Assembly: GCA_032768795.1 (NCBI GenBank)
Contig: CP136493.1
Coordinates: 496,001-560,000 of the forward strand
DNA length: 64,000 bases
DNA from: Tremella fuciformis
Taxonomy: Eukaryota > Basidiomycota > Tremellomycetes > Tremellales > Tremellaceae
Reading direction: 5' to 3'
The notes beneath the pieces were generated by a model. That model saw nothing but the letters and a program-made list of their open reading frames with translations. It ran no database searches and had not been told where the DNA came from. A program made the translations under genes and the position numbers. Positions 23,012 to 34,330 of the stretch are shown in pieces. How positions within the stretch are numbered: position 1 is the first letter of the stretch; each line of letters starts with the position of its first letter.

Positions 23012-23429
23012 ATGAAGGTCCTCGCCCTACTTGCGCTCTTGGCTGCCATTGCCTCGGCGACCCCATCGCCGCACGTCAAGTGAGTGCCGCGTCTGCTTCT
23101 CATCTTCGTCGCTCATGACCCAGACGCGTGTCCGTGTCGACTCTTATCGGCAAGATACCCTGCTTGACCGATGCAAACTGCTCTGGCGGGTGCAAGTGTC
23201 TAAAGTTCACGACCTACGATGAGTTCACTCAAAAGATTGGGATCTGCTCGGACCCCAAGGGTAACAACCCGGCGTGCACCTCTTGCTTGGCCTCTGCCTC
23301 GTGAGTCCTGACGCGATGCTAGTCACCGACTCGGAGCGCCGACCCAACAGGACACGCGACCTGTTCGAAAGGGAGGCGGAGGCGTATGATCTGAACGCCA
23401 GGGGTCAGTCCGATGCCGCGGACTGGTGA
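23012..23429 (+). CDS. SSP-E: small secreted cysteine-rich protein, 107 aa
   Basis: Three exons (introns 23080-23123 and 23301-23350, both phase 2). Signal peptide M-K-V-L-A-L-L-A-L-L-A-A-I-A-S-A-T-P. The junction gives V-K-R-V, a Lys-Arg pair. The core is P-C-L-T-D-A-N-C-S-G-G-C-K-C, then I-G-I-C, P-A-C and T-S-C: the usual six plus a seventh in C-T-S-C, as in SSP-G and SSP-H. Exon 3 encodes a charged tail with E-R-E-A-E-A-Y-D. The E-A-E-A after Arg recalls the dipeptide spacers of fungal pheromone precursors, but this is a single copy and may be coincidence. Exon 1 is 68 nt, exactly as in SSP-B and SSP-F. Confidence 0.78.
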
Positions 23430-23518
23430 GACTTGGACAGAAACCCGTCCAGCTCCTCGCTTTCCGGGTTTCCCTTCGCTAGTGCTCTTCTCTCAGCTCG
23501 TAGTGCTCAGACTGTGCG

Positions 23519-23586
23519 TAGTCCTCGCGGGTCTTGATTTAGGGGGGTCTATCATCAGGCATGAATGTTCATCATCTCCCCGCACT
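23519..23586 (+). promoter_or_regulatory. Shared SSP 3' element (copy after SSP-E)
   Basis: TAGTCCTCGCGGG then CATGAATGTTCATCATCTCC, 90 bp past the SSP-E stop. Confidence 0.5.
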
Positions 23587-23595
23587 CGCACCTAG

Positions 23596-23931
23596 TTGCA
23601 TGACTTGCTCAGCATCAGTTGGCGTCCTCGATCACCATCACTGTCTGTCTCTTGGCCAGACCGTGGATCAGCGATACTGGTCTCGAGACTCGTGTACCTT
23701 CTGCAAACCAGATCTCCCGCACACACCGTGACTATCACGGACAGGTGTCACGCACATATGGTCACTCTGCGAGGAAACTCCGATTGCAGTGTCGGCGAGA
23801 TGCCTCTGCGATGTTCAGCGGCCGAAATCTGCCTCGGTACCGAGGAGAACATGATCTGGGGAAGCGTCGCAACATGCACTCACAAACACGCTCGCCCGCG
23901 GCGGTGCAGTCCCATCAGGCGGCCCATGTGA
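23596..23931 (+). pseudogene. Degenerate SSP paralogue lacking the third core cysteine
   Basis: The second half of this frame (cysteine core 23785-23907) reads D-C-S-V-G-E-M-P-L-R-C-S-A-A-E-I-C, then cysteines in V-A-T-C and R-R-C. Spacing is C-x8-C-x3-E-x-C-x14-C-x9-C: the SSP pattern with Glu exactly where the third cysteine should be. The first half is not a clear signal peptide, and no AG acceptor upstream restores the phase-2 junction seen in every intact member. Position, between SSP-E and SSP-F, supports descent from the family. Either a pseudogene or a strongly altered copy. Confidence 0.45.
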
Positions 23932-24093
23932 CTCCATGTCGGGGACAAGCGAGGCTTGACGAGGTGGTTCTTTCACAGCCGGTAATGGAACAGGCATGGG
24001 CTTGCATATCAAGCCCTTCCTTCTTCTCCCTTGCTTCTCTCTTCTACTTCTAGGTCTTTCATCCTTGACTTGCAACGGTAAAGCACAGGCAAG

Positions 24094-24398
24094 ATGAAGT
24101 GTTGCACCTTTCTGATCCTGCTCGCCATGACGGTTTGGGCGATGCCCAAGGTTGAAGTGGAGTGAGTTCTCATTGACCTCGTTTTGTATCACAGTCCATG
24201 GAGCTCAATGTCAGACTCGATCAAAGAACTGAGCTCCCTATCCTTACTCGCGGAGACACATGCAACGACGAGCCGTGTCCAGCCAGCTGCGAATGCAAGC
24301 TCTGGGAAGTAATCTTGGGGGAGCCCAAGTACAGATGCGAATGCCCCGACAAGCACAATGTAGGTCTGACCCCATCCGTCGCCACGAATCACGCTTAA
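24094..24398 (+). CDS. SSP-F: small secreted cysteine-rich protein, 83 aa
   Basis: Two exons. The phase-2 intron is 24162-24214; using the earlier AG at 24194 would shift the frame and lose every cysteine, so the later acceptor is preferred. Signal peptide M-K-C-C-T-F-L-I-L-L-A-M-T-V-W-A-M-P, itself with two cysteines. The core is T-C-N-D-E-P-C-P-A-S-C-E-C, then Y-R-C-E-C. Here the last two core cysteines are only one residue apart, unlike the 6-10 residues in the other members. The tail, V-G-L-T-P-S-V-A-T-N-H-A, is read through without a second intron. A poor match to the shared 3' element lies about 140 bp downstream (24531-24566). Confidence 0.7.
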
Positions 24399-24903
24399 GG
24401 AGCAGCGCCACCAGATTGAGAGCAGCTGAGATGGCTTGAGGGGAGAGCCGTACCTCTCACGGGACTGGGGCCCAACCGTCAGGCGGGAGTTATGAAGTGT
24501 ACTGCAGCATAACCTGCTTCTCGGCTTGGGTATAGCAGTCTTCGTCAAGGGGCATGACATGTACTACGAGTTGAACCACCAAACTGCTCGTCGTTGCGGC
24601 TCAACAGCTCTCCTCTGACGAGTTTGGGTGACTACCTGCTCTGCCTGAGTCACAGTTCACTGGACGCTTTCGGAAAGAGAGCTGCGATCTTGCAACAGGA
24701 GACAAGCCGTGAGATTGGCTTATGTTCTGTGTGTTCTGGGCTGCTGTGTGCTTCGAAAACCTCGTCAACGGCTCTGTAGCAACACCCAATACAGCTTCGA
24801 GGCACGATAATTGTAGTTCTTCACAGTCTGAGAAATGTCACCCGAGCTCATTCATCTTCGCGCGATGACAAGCCCTATTGCGCGCGCGCACCGGAAGCAA
24901 TCC
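24399..24903. other. Gap between SSP-F and a convergent regulator gene
   Basis: No gene seen. A degenerate form of the SSP 3' element (TATAGCAGTCTTC, then CATGACATGTAC) occurs at about 24531-24560. Confidence 0.5.
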
Positions 24904-27292
24904 CTAAAACAGGGAACTGAAGTCAAAGTCGAAAGACTGCTCGCCGATGGAGGACTGCAAGAACTCCGGAAACGCAAGGTGCGTAAAAGTGTCCCCAAGG
25001 TCTCCCCATCCCGCCGTGTTGTCCAAACTGGCCACTTCAGGCATCTCTGCTTCCTTGGCATGTCGGGCTGCAGCTTTCGACCGATCCAGCATCTGCCTCA
25101 AGACCCTGGCACAAAACTTTCCAGGAACGTCTTCCAAGAGCTTGATGCTCTCCTCTAAGATTGGCTCGACGTCTACTAGGCGATACTCCGACGGTAACAG
25201 GTGCGTGATCTTGATAAGGAAGCTGGCGCAGTAGGCAAAGGAGACATTTGTGACTTCGGACACGTATGCGATGACCGGAGTTTGAAAGTGTGTAATCGCA
25301 GTTGTGAGCTGGTTCTTGGCTGCATGCACTGCAAGCATCAGCGCGTCGAGGTGTGAAGCATGATGATCCAATTCACCAGCCTTGACCAGGGCAGTCTTCC
25401 GTCCAGGAGTCACATCAGCGGGCGATTGGATGTTTTCCAGCATCGGATAGCAGATCTGCAGCTTGCCAAGCCAATAGTGCGTAGTGATGCTGGCCGTCCC
25501 GCTGAAAACACCATCTTCCTCGGACAGACTGTCTGGCACTGGTCAACACGAGCATTCCCGGCGCACTCCCTCTTGATGACACTCACCTGCCCATAATTGC
25601 CATTTGTGATGCCAGCGATCCAGAAACGTTTCATACAGTTCTAACTGCCTTGTCGTGGCGAATGCATCACTTGACAGACTGGTCTCCCGCCTTTGCATTT
25701 CCGATTGCATTCGTGCTAGACAGCCATTCAGCCCACCAGTCGCTAATTTGGTAGGGGGGATCTCGCTTACAGACAGCGAGGCACAGCTCTAGTTGTGCTA
25801 CTATCCGGTAATCTTGGAAGCGGGGTGACGGAATCGCAAGCAATCGTTGGGCGTCTATTGTCATCTCGTCATCGTGTATCAATCGAGGTCTTGCGGAGGT
25901 GATCGAGTACCTAGGTAGCTTCAATCTCTCATTCTCGAGCATGCATTCGCACTGAGGGTGACAATGACTTACGCCACGTCGCAGAAGACGATCTGGGCCC
26001 ATAACCTGAAGTTGTCGATCCTCATTTTGTCGTATCCAAGCGCAGTCAGATCATCTCCACTTCGATGGAGATTGAGCTCATAAGCCATGGCAACGAGGTG
26101 CCCAGGCGGTCTGACGGGTTGCAGCCAATGCGTGACAAGCATGCACCCCTTAATGTCATCCATCGTCGGCAGAGATCCTCCCAGCGTTTTCCGGACATTC
26201 TCGACGGCGAGACTGGCGGCAAATCTGTATGTCTCTGCTAATTCGGCCGCCACACGAGATCCAACGGCAATAATTGCCCAATAGAGGGTCTCGGAACTGG
26301 ACCTGATGGCTTCCATGGTCTGTTTCTGCCAGTCAAAGTCGATGTTGACGCTGCGACTGCATCGCGCCCGGAATCTGCAGAGAGATCAGCAAAAGTCCTT
26401 GATAACCTTCTGGGTTGGAAAGGAAATTTGCGTGGAGAAGAAGATGGCGTACATATCGAAAGCCGTTTTCTGCAGATCCTGCGAGGGCTCGCCGCTGTCC
26501 CGCTGCCCATCTGCCATTCGTTTCCTCTTTCTCGAGTGCGGGGACAGGGCCGACGGCCGAGATAATGACAGATTGGTGCGGATGAAATCGGGTGAAGCGG
26601 GATGGTCAAGATTCAAAGTCTCTTCGCCTACTGCGATCTCCTCGTCCGAATCGTCTGCACTCTCCGATGCGGTCGTGGCATTTTCATGCTGAACAGGTAG
26701 CGTTAACGGACCTGGCGATCGGCCGATCAGAGCATCAAGGAGATCCCGGTTGTCGTCATCCGTTGCACGTGTCGTGGCCGCCAGACTGGACCGTGACTCC
26801 AGAGCGAACAATCGTTGTTCGAGGTTCTGGACTTGCTTTTGCAGTGTGTTGATCTGTGTCTCGTGGTCACGCAATCGACTTTGACTCTCAGCACACTTGC
26901 ACCTCCCTCACGTCATTGTTGATACACTCACGGGACTGGGACGGGGGCAACAGGCGCTTCAGGTGTCCGACATTCATGCCTATCATGACATGATCAGTGT
27001 CGCGTCCTCTTGGGAAGCCCGGTCATCCAGAGCTTTGTTTATAGGTATATGTTGAGGTATGTGCGTCGACTTACTGCGTTTCCTCGCATCTCTGACAAGG
27101 ATGAGCCCGACCTGTGCTTCCCGGCCGACACTTTGTCTTGAGTCTGTGACACCTCAAGCAGGCGCGGCCACTCAGAGCTGTGCTCCCGGAAGCGGCAAGG
27201 ACTGAGATACCTGACTGGGAGTTGGTATGCGGTAGGCTCATGAGAATACTGTCTATCTGGCTTGACCGGATAATGACTGAGCTATGGGACAT
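24904..27292 (-). CDS. Zn2Cys6 fungal transcription factor (cluster regulator candidate)
   Basis: The first exon carries A-C-L-R-C-H-R-L-K-T-K-C and P-C-Q-R-C-E-E-T-Q; splicing into the next small exon supplies H-E-C, completing C-x2-C-x6-C-x11-C-x2-C-x6-C. A linker, V-A-P-V-P-V-P, leads to a coiled-coil-like stretch (I-N-T-L-Q-K-Q-V-Q-N-L-E-Q-R-L), the usual dimerisation element. An acidic, Ser-rich region and K-R-K-R follow, then a middle homology region with W-A-I-I-A-V-G-S-R. The last exon (from about 25539) ends F-D-F-D-F-S-S-L-F, an acidic-aromatic tail that could be an activation domain. It acts in the nucleus. Its 5' end faces the aminotransferase, so it may control that gene group. 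The start could be the first Met or one 51 nt later. Confidence 0.83.
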
Positions 27293-27385
27293 TGTTTGAT
27301 CACCCGTATATCTGTTACGTAAGTGCTCCGTGCAGCAACGGCAGTGGCGGGGAAACCACGAGATGTTTTCTTGCGCAGGAGCACT

Positions 27386-27679
27386 TCATAACCACCAGGA
27401 TTGTCGAGAGCAAAGAGGCCTCCACATCCACTTCTGGGCGCTAGCTTTGCTACAAGAACACGTCCGGCCGAGACATCGGGAATCACTCCATCTCTCATCA
27501 AATTCTGCCAAATCCGAAACCCATGGTGATCCATCTTGAGCCTTACACGAGGTGATGGATTTCATCGCGCTTGGGGCTTTCAGGCAAGTGCATGTGCGCG
27601 CTGCATACACCAGGCCTGAAGAAGGTGGTCCACAAGTAGCAGCGGATGACGGAGCCTGACAGTGATACCCGACCGACAC
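27386..27679 (-). other. Open frame with two R-T-C-[ST]-C-x-K-A repeats; coding status unknown
   Basis: A 97-codon minus-strand frame in the 400-bp gap between the regulator promoter and the aminotransferase stop. It contains nine cysteines and two related segments, R-T-C-T-C-L-K-A-P-S-A and R-T-C-S-C-S-K-A-S-A, about 40 residues apart. There is no signal peptide and no evident promoter. It may be a small gene or a chance frame. Confidence 0.2.
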
Positions 27680-27696
27680 CCTCTCTCTGACATTCG

Positions 27697-29520
27697 CTAC
27701 TTGCTATCGGGTAGAACGGTCGCTATCGCCTGTCTCACCACATCCACCAAGAAAGACAGCTCTTCCTCCGTCACGGTGTAAGGCGGACTCAACAGCACAT
27801 GATCACCTAAAATTCCATCCGCCTGAGCAGTCAACCTCACTGCGGGTATGCAATTGGCTTGACGACCTACCGCTCCTTTCATTCCGGGATAGATGACGGC
27901 CCCCAGTCGGATGCTCTCCTCCGCTAAAAGGTCGGCCAGAGGGAAATCAGCGGCAAACGGCTCTTTGGTCTCCTTGCTCTTGACAAATTCAATACCCCAG
28001 AAAAGACCCATGCCCCTGTGAAACCATGAGCAAGCCGAGGGGACCCAAGGACAAATCGGACGCACCGCACGTCTCCCACATTGGGGAGTGGCAGGATCCG
28101 CTCCACCAGCAGCTTCTCGAGTGCCTTGCCGCTTTCGTGGCAGCGATCTATCCTATTCCCTGTCAGTCCAAGCTGCCTCCCTTGCACGTCCGGATAGGCT
28201 GACAGACTGTGCTGATTGATAAACTTGTAACACTCCAGCGCCGCTCGGCATCCCATCGCACTGGACTGGAAGGTGTAGCCGTTCATGAACGCTCCGCTCC
28301 CTTTCCTGAATCCGTCTACCACCTTTTCGCTAATCAGAACGGCCGACAAGGGCGAGTAACCGCTGTTAAGACCTTTGCCGAGGACTTGAACATCCGGTCG
28401 ACAGTCCTCCCATTGCCAGGCGTGAAGTTTGCCGGTACGCCCAAACCCACACATGATCTTTCAGACATTCAGCTCCGGTGTCCTCTTGATCACGACGAAC
28501 ACAGAACACACCTCGTCGGTCACGAAGAGAGCCCCGTGTTTGTGACAAACTTCTCGCATTGCCTGCATATATCCTGGAACAAAGGGCACGCATCCAGTGG
28601 CAGCGCCAACAACTGTTCACATCAGCTCTGTCCGTACAGAAAAACGACGTCGACTGACCCGGCTCCATGAAAAATGCTGCAACGGTATCCGGACCAAGCT
28701 CGAGGAACTTGCTGTCCAGCTCGTTTGCCAGTCTCCCCACATACTGATCCATTGACTCGCCCGGCTTGGCGTGTCTGTAGTAGTAACATGGAGATACCTC
28801 GTGGAAAACCGGAGCGAAGAGGGGCAAGAACAGTGCCCGTCGCCGGGTATGTCGACCTAGCTCCAAAGCTACGTCTGTCAGTCTTTCCCTTCGGCGAAGA
28901 CTCAAAACAACTTGCCTCCAAGACTCGTTCCGTGATACGACTTTTGCCTTGCGATGAATTTGACTCGCTGAGGCTCGCCCTTCTCCACATGGTACTGCCT
29001 GCACAGCTACCCAATCAGCCGACATTCGGCCAAGAAGGGGAAGGGCAAGCCTCACCTTGATCGCCGACTCAATCGACTCGCTACCGCCGTTGAGGAACAA
29101 CGCTTTCGACATCCCCGACCCTTCGCACAACATGTCTGCAAGCTCTTCGGCAGGCTATGGAGGCCAGCGTCAGCATCATTTCGGCTGACGGCAAAGTCTG
29201 CGACTAACCTGATGGGCAAATGTAGCGGAATTAAGATAAGGAAGTTGGGCGACTTGCTGCGATATGCCTTCTACGATCTGCGGAACACAGTGGCCAACAC
29301 TGACCACGGCTGCTCCTCCACAGCCGTCCAAGATCTTCCGGCCGGTGTCCTGCTCATACAGGTAGTTGCCTTGGGCTCTTGCAATAAAGATCGGCTCATG
29401 CGAAAGCTTTCGGTGGAACACCTTCGAATCTGCCATGGTCTCTCCGTTCCTCATCTTGCCGTTGATCTGCCCAGCTTCAGTCTCGACGCTTGTGTGGGAA
29501 GCCGGAATGGGGATCGACAT
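27697..29520 (-). CDS. Class III pyridoxal-phosphate aminotransferase
   Basis: Multi-exon gene of roughly 450 residues. N-terminal region: I-F-I-A-R-A-Q-G-N-Y-L-Y-E-Q-D-T-G-R-K-I-L-D-G, the entry of class III enzymes. Then F-L-N-G-G-S-E-S-I-E-S-A-I-K (phosphate-binding turn), A-A-F-F-M-E-P, F-V-T-D-E-V-M-C-G-F-G-R-T-G-K (the D-E-V segment contacting the cofactor) and V-L-G-K-G-L-N-S-G-Y, where the Lys should form the Schiff base. The C-terminus holds G-L-F-W-G-I-E-F-V. These enzymes move an omega- or alpha-amino group to a keto acid; the substrate is not evident. It is divergently transcribed from a carboxylesterase across a 251-bp gap. Splice sites are inferred from motif continuity. Confidence 0.87.
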
Positions 29521-29771
29521 CTTTGGGCTGACCAGTATGGAGGCGGTCTGGAGCTGTCCATCACCTTTTGTAAATCCACAGGCGCATCATTAGCACAATC
29601 CGGCATTGCCTGGCCCCGTCGGTGTGATACCGGCGCCGTCTTCGCCGACGGCACGTTCCTGCTCCGAGCGCCGTAGGGCGGTCCCGTTTCTCAAAGCTCG
29701 GCACCTCCCTTGGCCGATGCCGTTGTTGGCGCAACTGAGCGACAGGCGGTGCTACAAAGACACGTCCAGCT
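29521..29771. promoter_or_regulatory. Putative bidirectional promoter, aminotransferase/carboxylesterase
   Basis: The two divergent genes are separated by only 251 bp, so their control elements must overlap. It contains GGCGCCG-type and CGGT-rich sequence, but I could not identify a specific Zn2Cys6 site with confidence. Confidence 0.4.
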
Positions 29772-31842
29772 ATGGTAGGCGGTACTCAATTTGCAGGCCA
29801 GATCTGTGGAAAAATGACAAATCCAGTCAACGATTTGGGCGGCTACGAGAAAACCACTTGGAAGATTGAAGGATTGGGCGAGATCATAGGATGGAACAAC
29901 CCGGATAGAACAATCCAGTCAGTCGTCTCTCATATCGCTCGACTTGCCATCGAACGATAACACCAGGTTCTTCGGCGTCCCGTATGCCGATCTGGAAGCC
30001 CGATTTCGTCACTCCACGCTCAAGACCACATGGCGCGCGAATGCTTGCGACTGCACCAAACTTCGAGGCTATTGTCCTCAGCCACACCGGGCATTCTACC
30101 CGTTCTTGATTGCCGATCGCCCCAACGCCGGCGAGATGTATATTGACGAATGGGACAGCCTGAACATGCAGATTACCTTGCCCCCAGGCACAACCCCCGC
30201 GGCCAAGCTGCCTGTGTTAGTGTATATTCATGGCGGCGCGTTCATCTTCGGCACCGGCAACTACAGCATACTCGACGGCAGGGCCTTGGCCAAACTGGTA
30301 AATTAACCATCATAGAGGGGCCTCGAGGAGCTGAGCAGTCCAGTCGGCGGAACTCGAGATGCCCACCATCATCATTTCGATCAACTACAGAACCGGCTTC
30401 TTCGGCGTCGGTTGCGATTCGAGCCACGCTATCATCTCTGGCTGACAAGATGCAGTTCCTGTGCTCTGACGACATTGCGGCGGACAACCTCGCCTGTGGC
30501 TACAATCCCGGCAATTACGCTCTGAATGACCAAAAGAATGCCCTCTTGTGGATCCACAACGTGCGTGTCACTTGACGCGGCGCGAATCTGATACTGATCC
30601 TCCTGAAGTATATCGGCAGCCTTGGTGGGGACCCCTCAAGAGTGTTGGTCGCCGGCCAGTCCGCAGGCGCGGGTAGGTTTTTCGTGAGCTTCACAGTCGT
30701 GCCGCTTACTCTCCCAGCTTCGATGGACGTCCATCTTCGCGCACCGCACAACAATCTCTTCTCGTCTGTCATTCTGCTCTCGGGTACTGCTCCAATCTGC
30801 GGTATGTATACGCCCAAGGAGTACGAAGTATTGTACTACAAGCTCCTCCGCGTACTTGGGATCTCTCAAAACCTTTCCCCAGAAGAACGGCTCAGTCAGC
30901 TACGTGCTGCGCCCCACCAGGCACTCAGCAGAGCCGCATATATCGTCTTTCAAGGTGTAGACGGACCTCAATTCGGTATCGGCACCGACGTTTCCGTGTT
31001 TGGCCAAGATTTCGAGCTGCCCAGACCGTCCCAGTATCCCGGCAGTAAGCTGCCTTTCAACGGCAAGCTGATAATGGGGGACTGCAAGCGTATGTCTGTC
31101 TTCTTCCACGTTCCAGCGCCGACCACTGATGGTCTAGACGAAGGAATTATCTATTCCCAGGCATTTCAGCATCACACGGGAGCTACAGCTATCGAGACGA
31201 TCAGCAAGTATCTCAAAGAACCGTTCTTATCTGAGTACCTTGCGCACTACGGCATCAACGACAAGCAGGACGAGAGGAAGGTCATGTCATGCATTGAAGC
31301 TCTGCTCTCCGACAGCATGTTCATTGCTCCGCCGTACTTCATCGCCAAGGCCAACCCCCAACAGTGCTACGCCTACCACTTCAACCAAGCTTCCCGGTTC
31401 GACAATGCCTGGGGCGGGAAGGCACACCATTCTCTCGACTACATGTGTGCGTTCTCAACCCGTTCTGCTCCCAGAGCACGCCATGACTGACCTTGCAGTC
31501 ACTTTTGGCAACCTCGCCGAGCGGCTCACAGAGCCGGAGAACGCACTGGCGCGCCAGATGGGCAGCGACTTCATTTCGTTCGCCAACGGAGTCGACCCAT
31601 ATCCGCCCGCCGGGGAGGCGCATCGGGTTTACGGGCCTAACGAGGTTTGCGAGACCTCTCGGGTGAGCCCCAGGGACACCGAATGGTTCGACAAGATGGC
31701 GCCTCACATGGACGAGCTCATGAAGATGGCTGCAGACTTCAATGTCCGGCAGCCCGAGCTGCTGAGCGAGGAGTTTGGTCCGGGGACAAAGAACGAGCGG
31801 GAAGTGCCTCAACTGAAATTTGAGCCAGAGTCAATCGCATAA
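29772..31842 (+). CDS. Type B carboxylesterase/lipase family hydrolase
   Basis: Six introns link an alpha/beta-hydrolase. Exon 1 gives W-K-I-E-G-L-G-E-I-I-G-W and joins (intron 29918-29966) to Q-F-F-G-V-P-Y-A-D, the N-terminal signature. L-V-Y-I-H-G-G-A-F is the oxyanion hole, S-I-N-Y-R-T-G-F-F-G follows, N-Y-A-L-N-D-Q-K-N-A-L-L-W-I-H-N precedes the elbow, and V-A-G-Q-S-A-G-A contains the nucleophile Ser (G-x-S-x-G). H-H-S-L-D-Y-M-F near the end supplies the catalytic His. There is no signal peptide, so an intracellular location is likely. Alternative start at 29814. Intron boundaries around 30299-30349 and 30402-30449 are inferred. It is neighbour to the aminotransferase and likely co-regulated with it. 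Confidence 0.87.
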
Positions 31843-32381
31843 GTAGGACATAGAGCTTCGGTTTGTCATGGCTACACTATGGTCGCCGTGGCTGATGGAT
31901 GCATCAATTGCAGCCATCTCGGTCTGAGATGCTGCCTTCGCAAAGCTCCTTTGTGGATTTGGTGCGGGTCTAGACTGGTGAACATCTCTGCGAGCGCTTT
32001 CACCTGACTGTACAGAGGTAAGCCAGAGAATAGCACGAAGAGCGTCATTCTCGGCGGACCATGGGCGTCCTTGACGAGCGTGCTAACGAGGTGGACGGGG
32101 CAGACTTGCATCACTCAGAGCGAGGCCACACTCATTGTCTGTCCGCCTCCATCACTTGACATACGAGTCTAAACCGCTATCGTCAAGCCAGCATGGACGT
32201 CCAGCGCAATATTAGAGCGAGTACCAAATCATTCATGAAGCATCTAATAAGAGAAAATCTATGTATCCAACTTGAATATGTCAACGTGTTCTAAGGCGAT
32301 CGACCCCTCAACGGTCTCCGCGCTCCGCCTCGTTCGCCCCAGACTGGCTGCCCCAACCCGCGGTAGAGCTAGGTCCATCGA
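31843..32381. other. Gap between convergent esterase and MFS genes
   Basis: Short frames only, no gene recognised. The AT-richer stretch at 32160-32290 is probably 3' untranslated and terminator sequence for both genes. Confidence 0.5.
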
Positions 32382-34330
32382 TCAGTACATATAACGGAAC
32401 AGTGGCGACTTGTCCCCCATCTCCTCCAGCTCTTCGGAGGAGAGTGGAGTCACCATCATCCTTTTCCTCTTGTTGTCCCTGACACAGATGTACCAGTTCA
32501 TCAAGGCAGCCAAAATCGCGAGAACGGCCGCCGCCTGTTTGAGGTCAGGCGCGCCCCGACCTTCCTATACACCATGGTCACTCACGATGGAAATGCTATA
32601 CCCGGTCTTGTAGGAGGGGGCCTCTCTTCCCAGATAGATGTTGGTGCCGACTGCCGCAGAGATGTTCCCGATACTGAGCGCCAAAGCAGTTGAGATAGCC
32701 CTCTTGCCTCGGCCTGCCGCATTATTCGCTGAGAACGAGTCAGTCCAAGCTTTGATGAGAGACTACCAATGAGGGCATATTCACCTTGCCATGCGAGCGA
32801 GGCTGGGTAGCCCGCATAAAATCCAGCCGGGATGAAAAACAGGAACCCGTATCTGGTCGCAGCCATACGGTCCTTCGGCAGGGCGAACTCGGCAATCAAG
32901 CCAATCGTCCCCAGAGTAAAAGGAATGATGACCGCAGGCGCACGTCTCCCGACCTTGTCCGAGATGAAGGCCGTGGTGATGGTGACCACCGCCCCGACTG
33001 CATAGAGCGGAACAGTCATAAGTTGAGCGATCTCCGCCGTGTAGCCGAGCTGAACGAGGACCGTTGGAAGCGAGTACGAGAAACTTATAGTTAGCGCCTG
33101 GTAGCGGACAGGCGGGAGGAGGCGCACCCATAGATGGGCACATTGGCGCCGACGCCGAGGATCCCACATAACCAAATTTTGATATCCTTGACAGCGTCCA
33201 AGAAGTCCTTCTTGCGAAAAGGCGTGTGTGCAGCCCCGGCATCTCCCGACCTGACGTTCACAGCGTCCAAGTACTGCTTTTCGGCGTCGCTCAGCCATCG
33301 CGCGGAGAGCGGGCCGTCTGGTAGGACGAAGTAGACAAGCGGGGCAAGTGCGCACGTCACCATCCCCTCCAAGAGGAACAGCCACCCTGTCCAGCCATCA
33401 GTCACTCAACTTCCTGTCCCAGCCAGACTTAGGGTCACGTACGCCACGATGCCAGACCGCCCACATTCTTCATGTGCGCCACGCCGTAGGCGATCAACCC
33501 GGAGAAACTCCCAGCGAGAACTCCGAAGGAGTAGAATATGCTTATGCGAGATTGCAGCTCTTCCCGAGGGTACCACGTTGACACAAGGAAGACCGCCCCC
33601 GGCTATTTCACATCAGCTGTGCTCTACCAGCACACGGGATGTAAGGAGACCCACGAAGAAGCCGGCTTCAGTAACACCTAGGAAGAGCCGAGCGCTGAAA
33701 GCCTGGGTCAGCTCTCTTGTCGGTACGGGTAATGATGGGCTCACGTAAGGGCACCGGCGTAATTGTGCACGAGACCGCTGCACACTGTACAGACGCCCCA
33801 AGCGAAGGTGATGAGCGCAATCCACAGGCTGGGCCGGACTGTGAAGCTCCTTCAGCAATCATCCAAGGTGAGAGAGTCCCCGGTGTGGACCGACCTTTCT
33901 GCAGCAGTATGTTTGAGGGTATCTCAAATATCACGTACGTGAACAAGAAGACAGTGGCGAGCAGGTTGTACTTGGTCGTATCGAGACCCAAACTCTGCTT
34001 GATGCCGAGGATTGAGGCGTTGGCCAAAGTCCCTCGGTCAACGAAACTAAAATCGATCAGCTCATGACCGGAAGGGGTCGATCATTGCCCCATGCCTCCC
34101 GGGACTCACCTGATGAGATACAGCGCGACCAATGGCGGGAGAACATGCAAGTCGACTTTGAGGAACAGCTTGCGTCGTCTCGCCTTGTCCCATCCTGCCA
34201 AGACAGCTTCGTGCTCGACCGTACGAAGGTCTTCTGCATCGGTCTTGTCGTTGAGTACCGTCACAGTCACCGGGGCGTCCTTGAGGTCTGGCACGTTGTC
34301 GTGGACTGGGTCGTTCGCCATCATCGCCAT
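32382..34330 (-). CDS. MFS anion:cation symporter (allantoate-permease-like), second copy
   Basis: Minus-strand, multi-exon. The acidic N-terminal tail (M-A-M-M-A-N-D-P-V-H-D-N) leads to K-V-D-L-H-V-L-P-P-L-V-A-L-Y-L-I and, after an intron, F-V-D-R-G-T-L-A-N-A-S, the helix 1-2 signature of the ACS family. Later exons give F-E-I-P-S-N-I-L-L-Q, W-L-F-L-L-E-G-M-V-T, a central loop with R-W-L-S-D-A-E-K-Q-Y-L, helices 7-10 (L-G-Y-T-A-E-I-A-Q-L-M-T-V-P), K-V-G-R-R-A-P and helix 12. The tail ends E-L-E-E-M-G-D-K-S-P-L-F-R-Y-M-Y. It is related to the 9.9-11.8 kb gene by family only. Lying between the esterase and the lipocalin, it is the likely importer for that gene group. Exon joins in 33.4-33.9 kb are uncertain. 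Confidence 0.85.
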
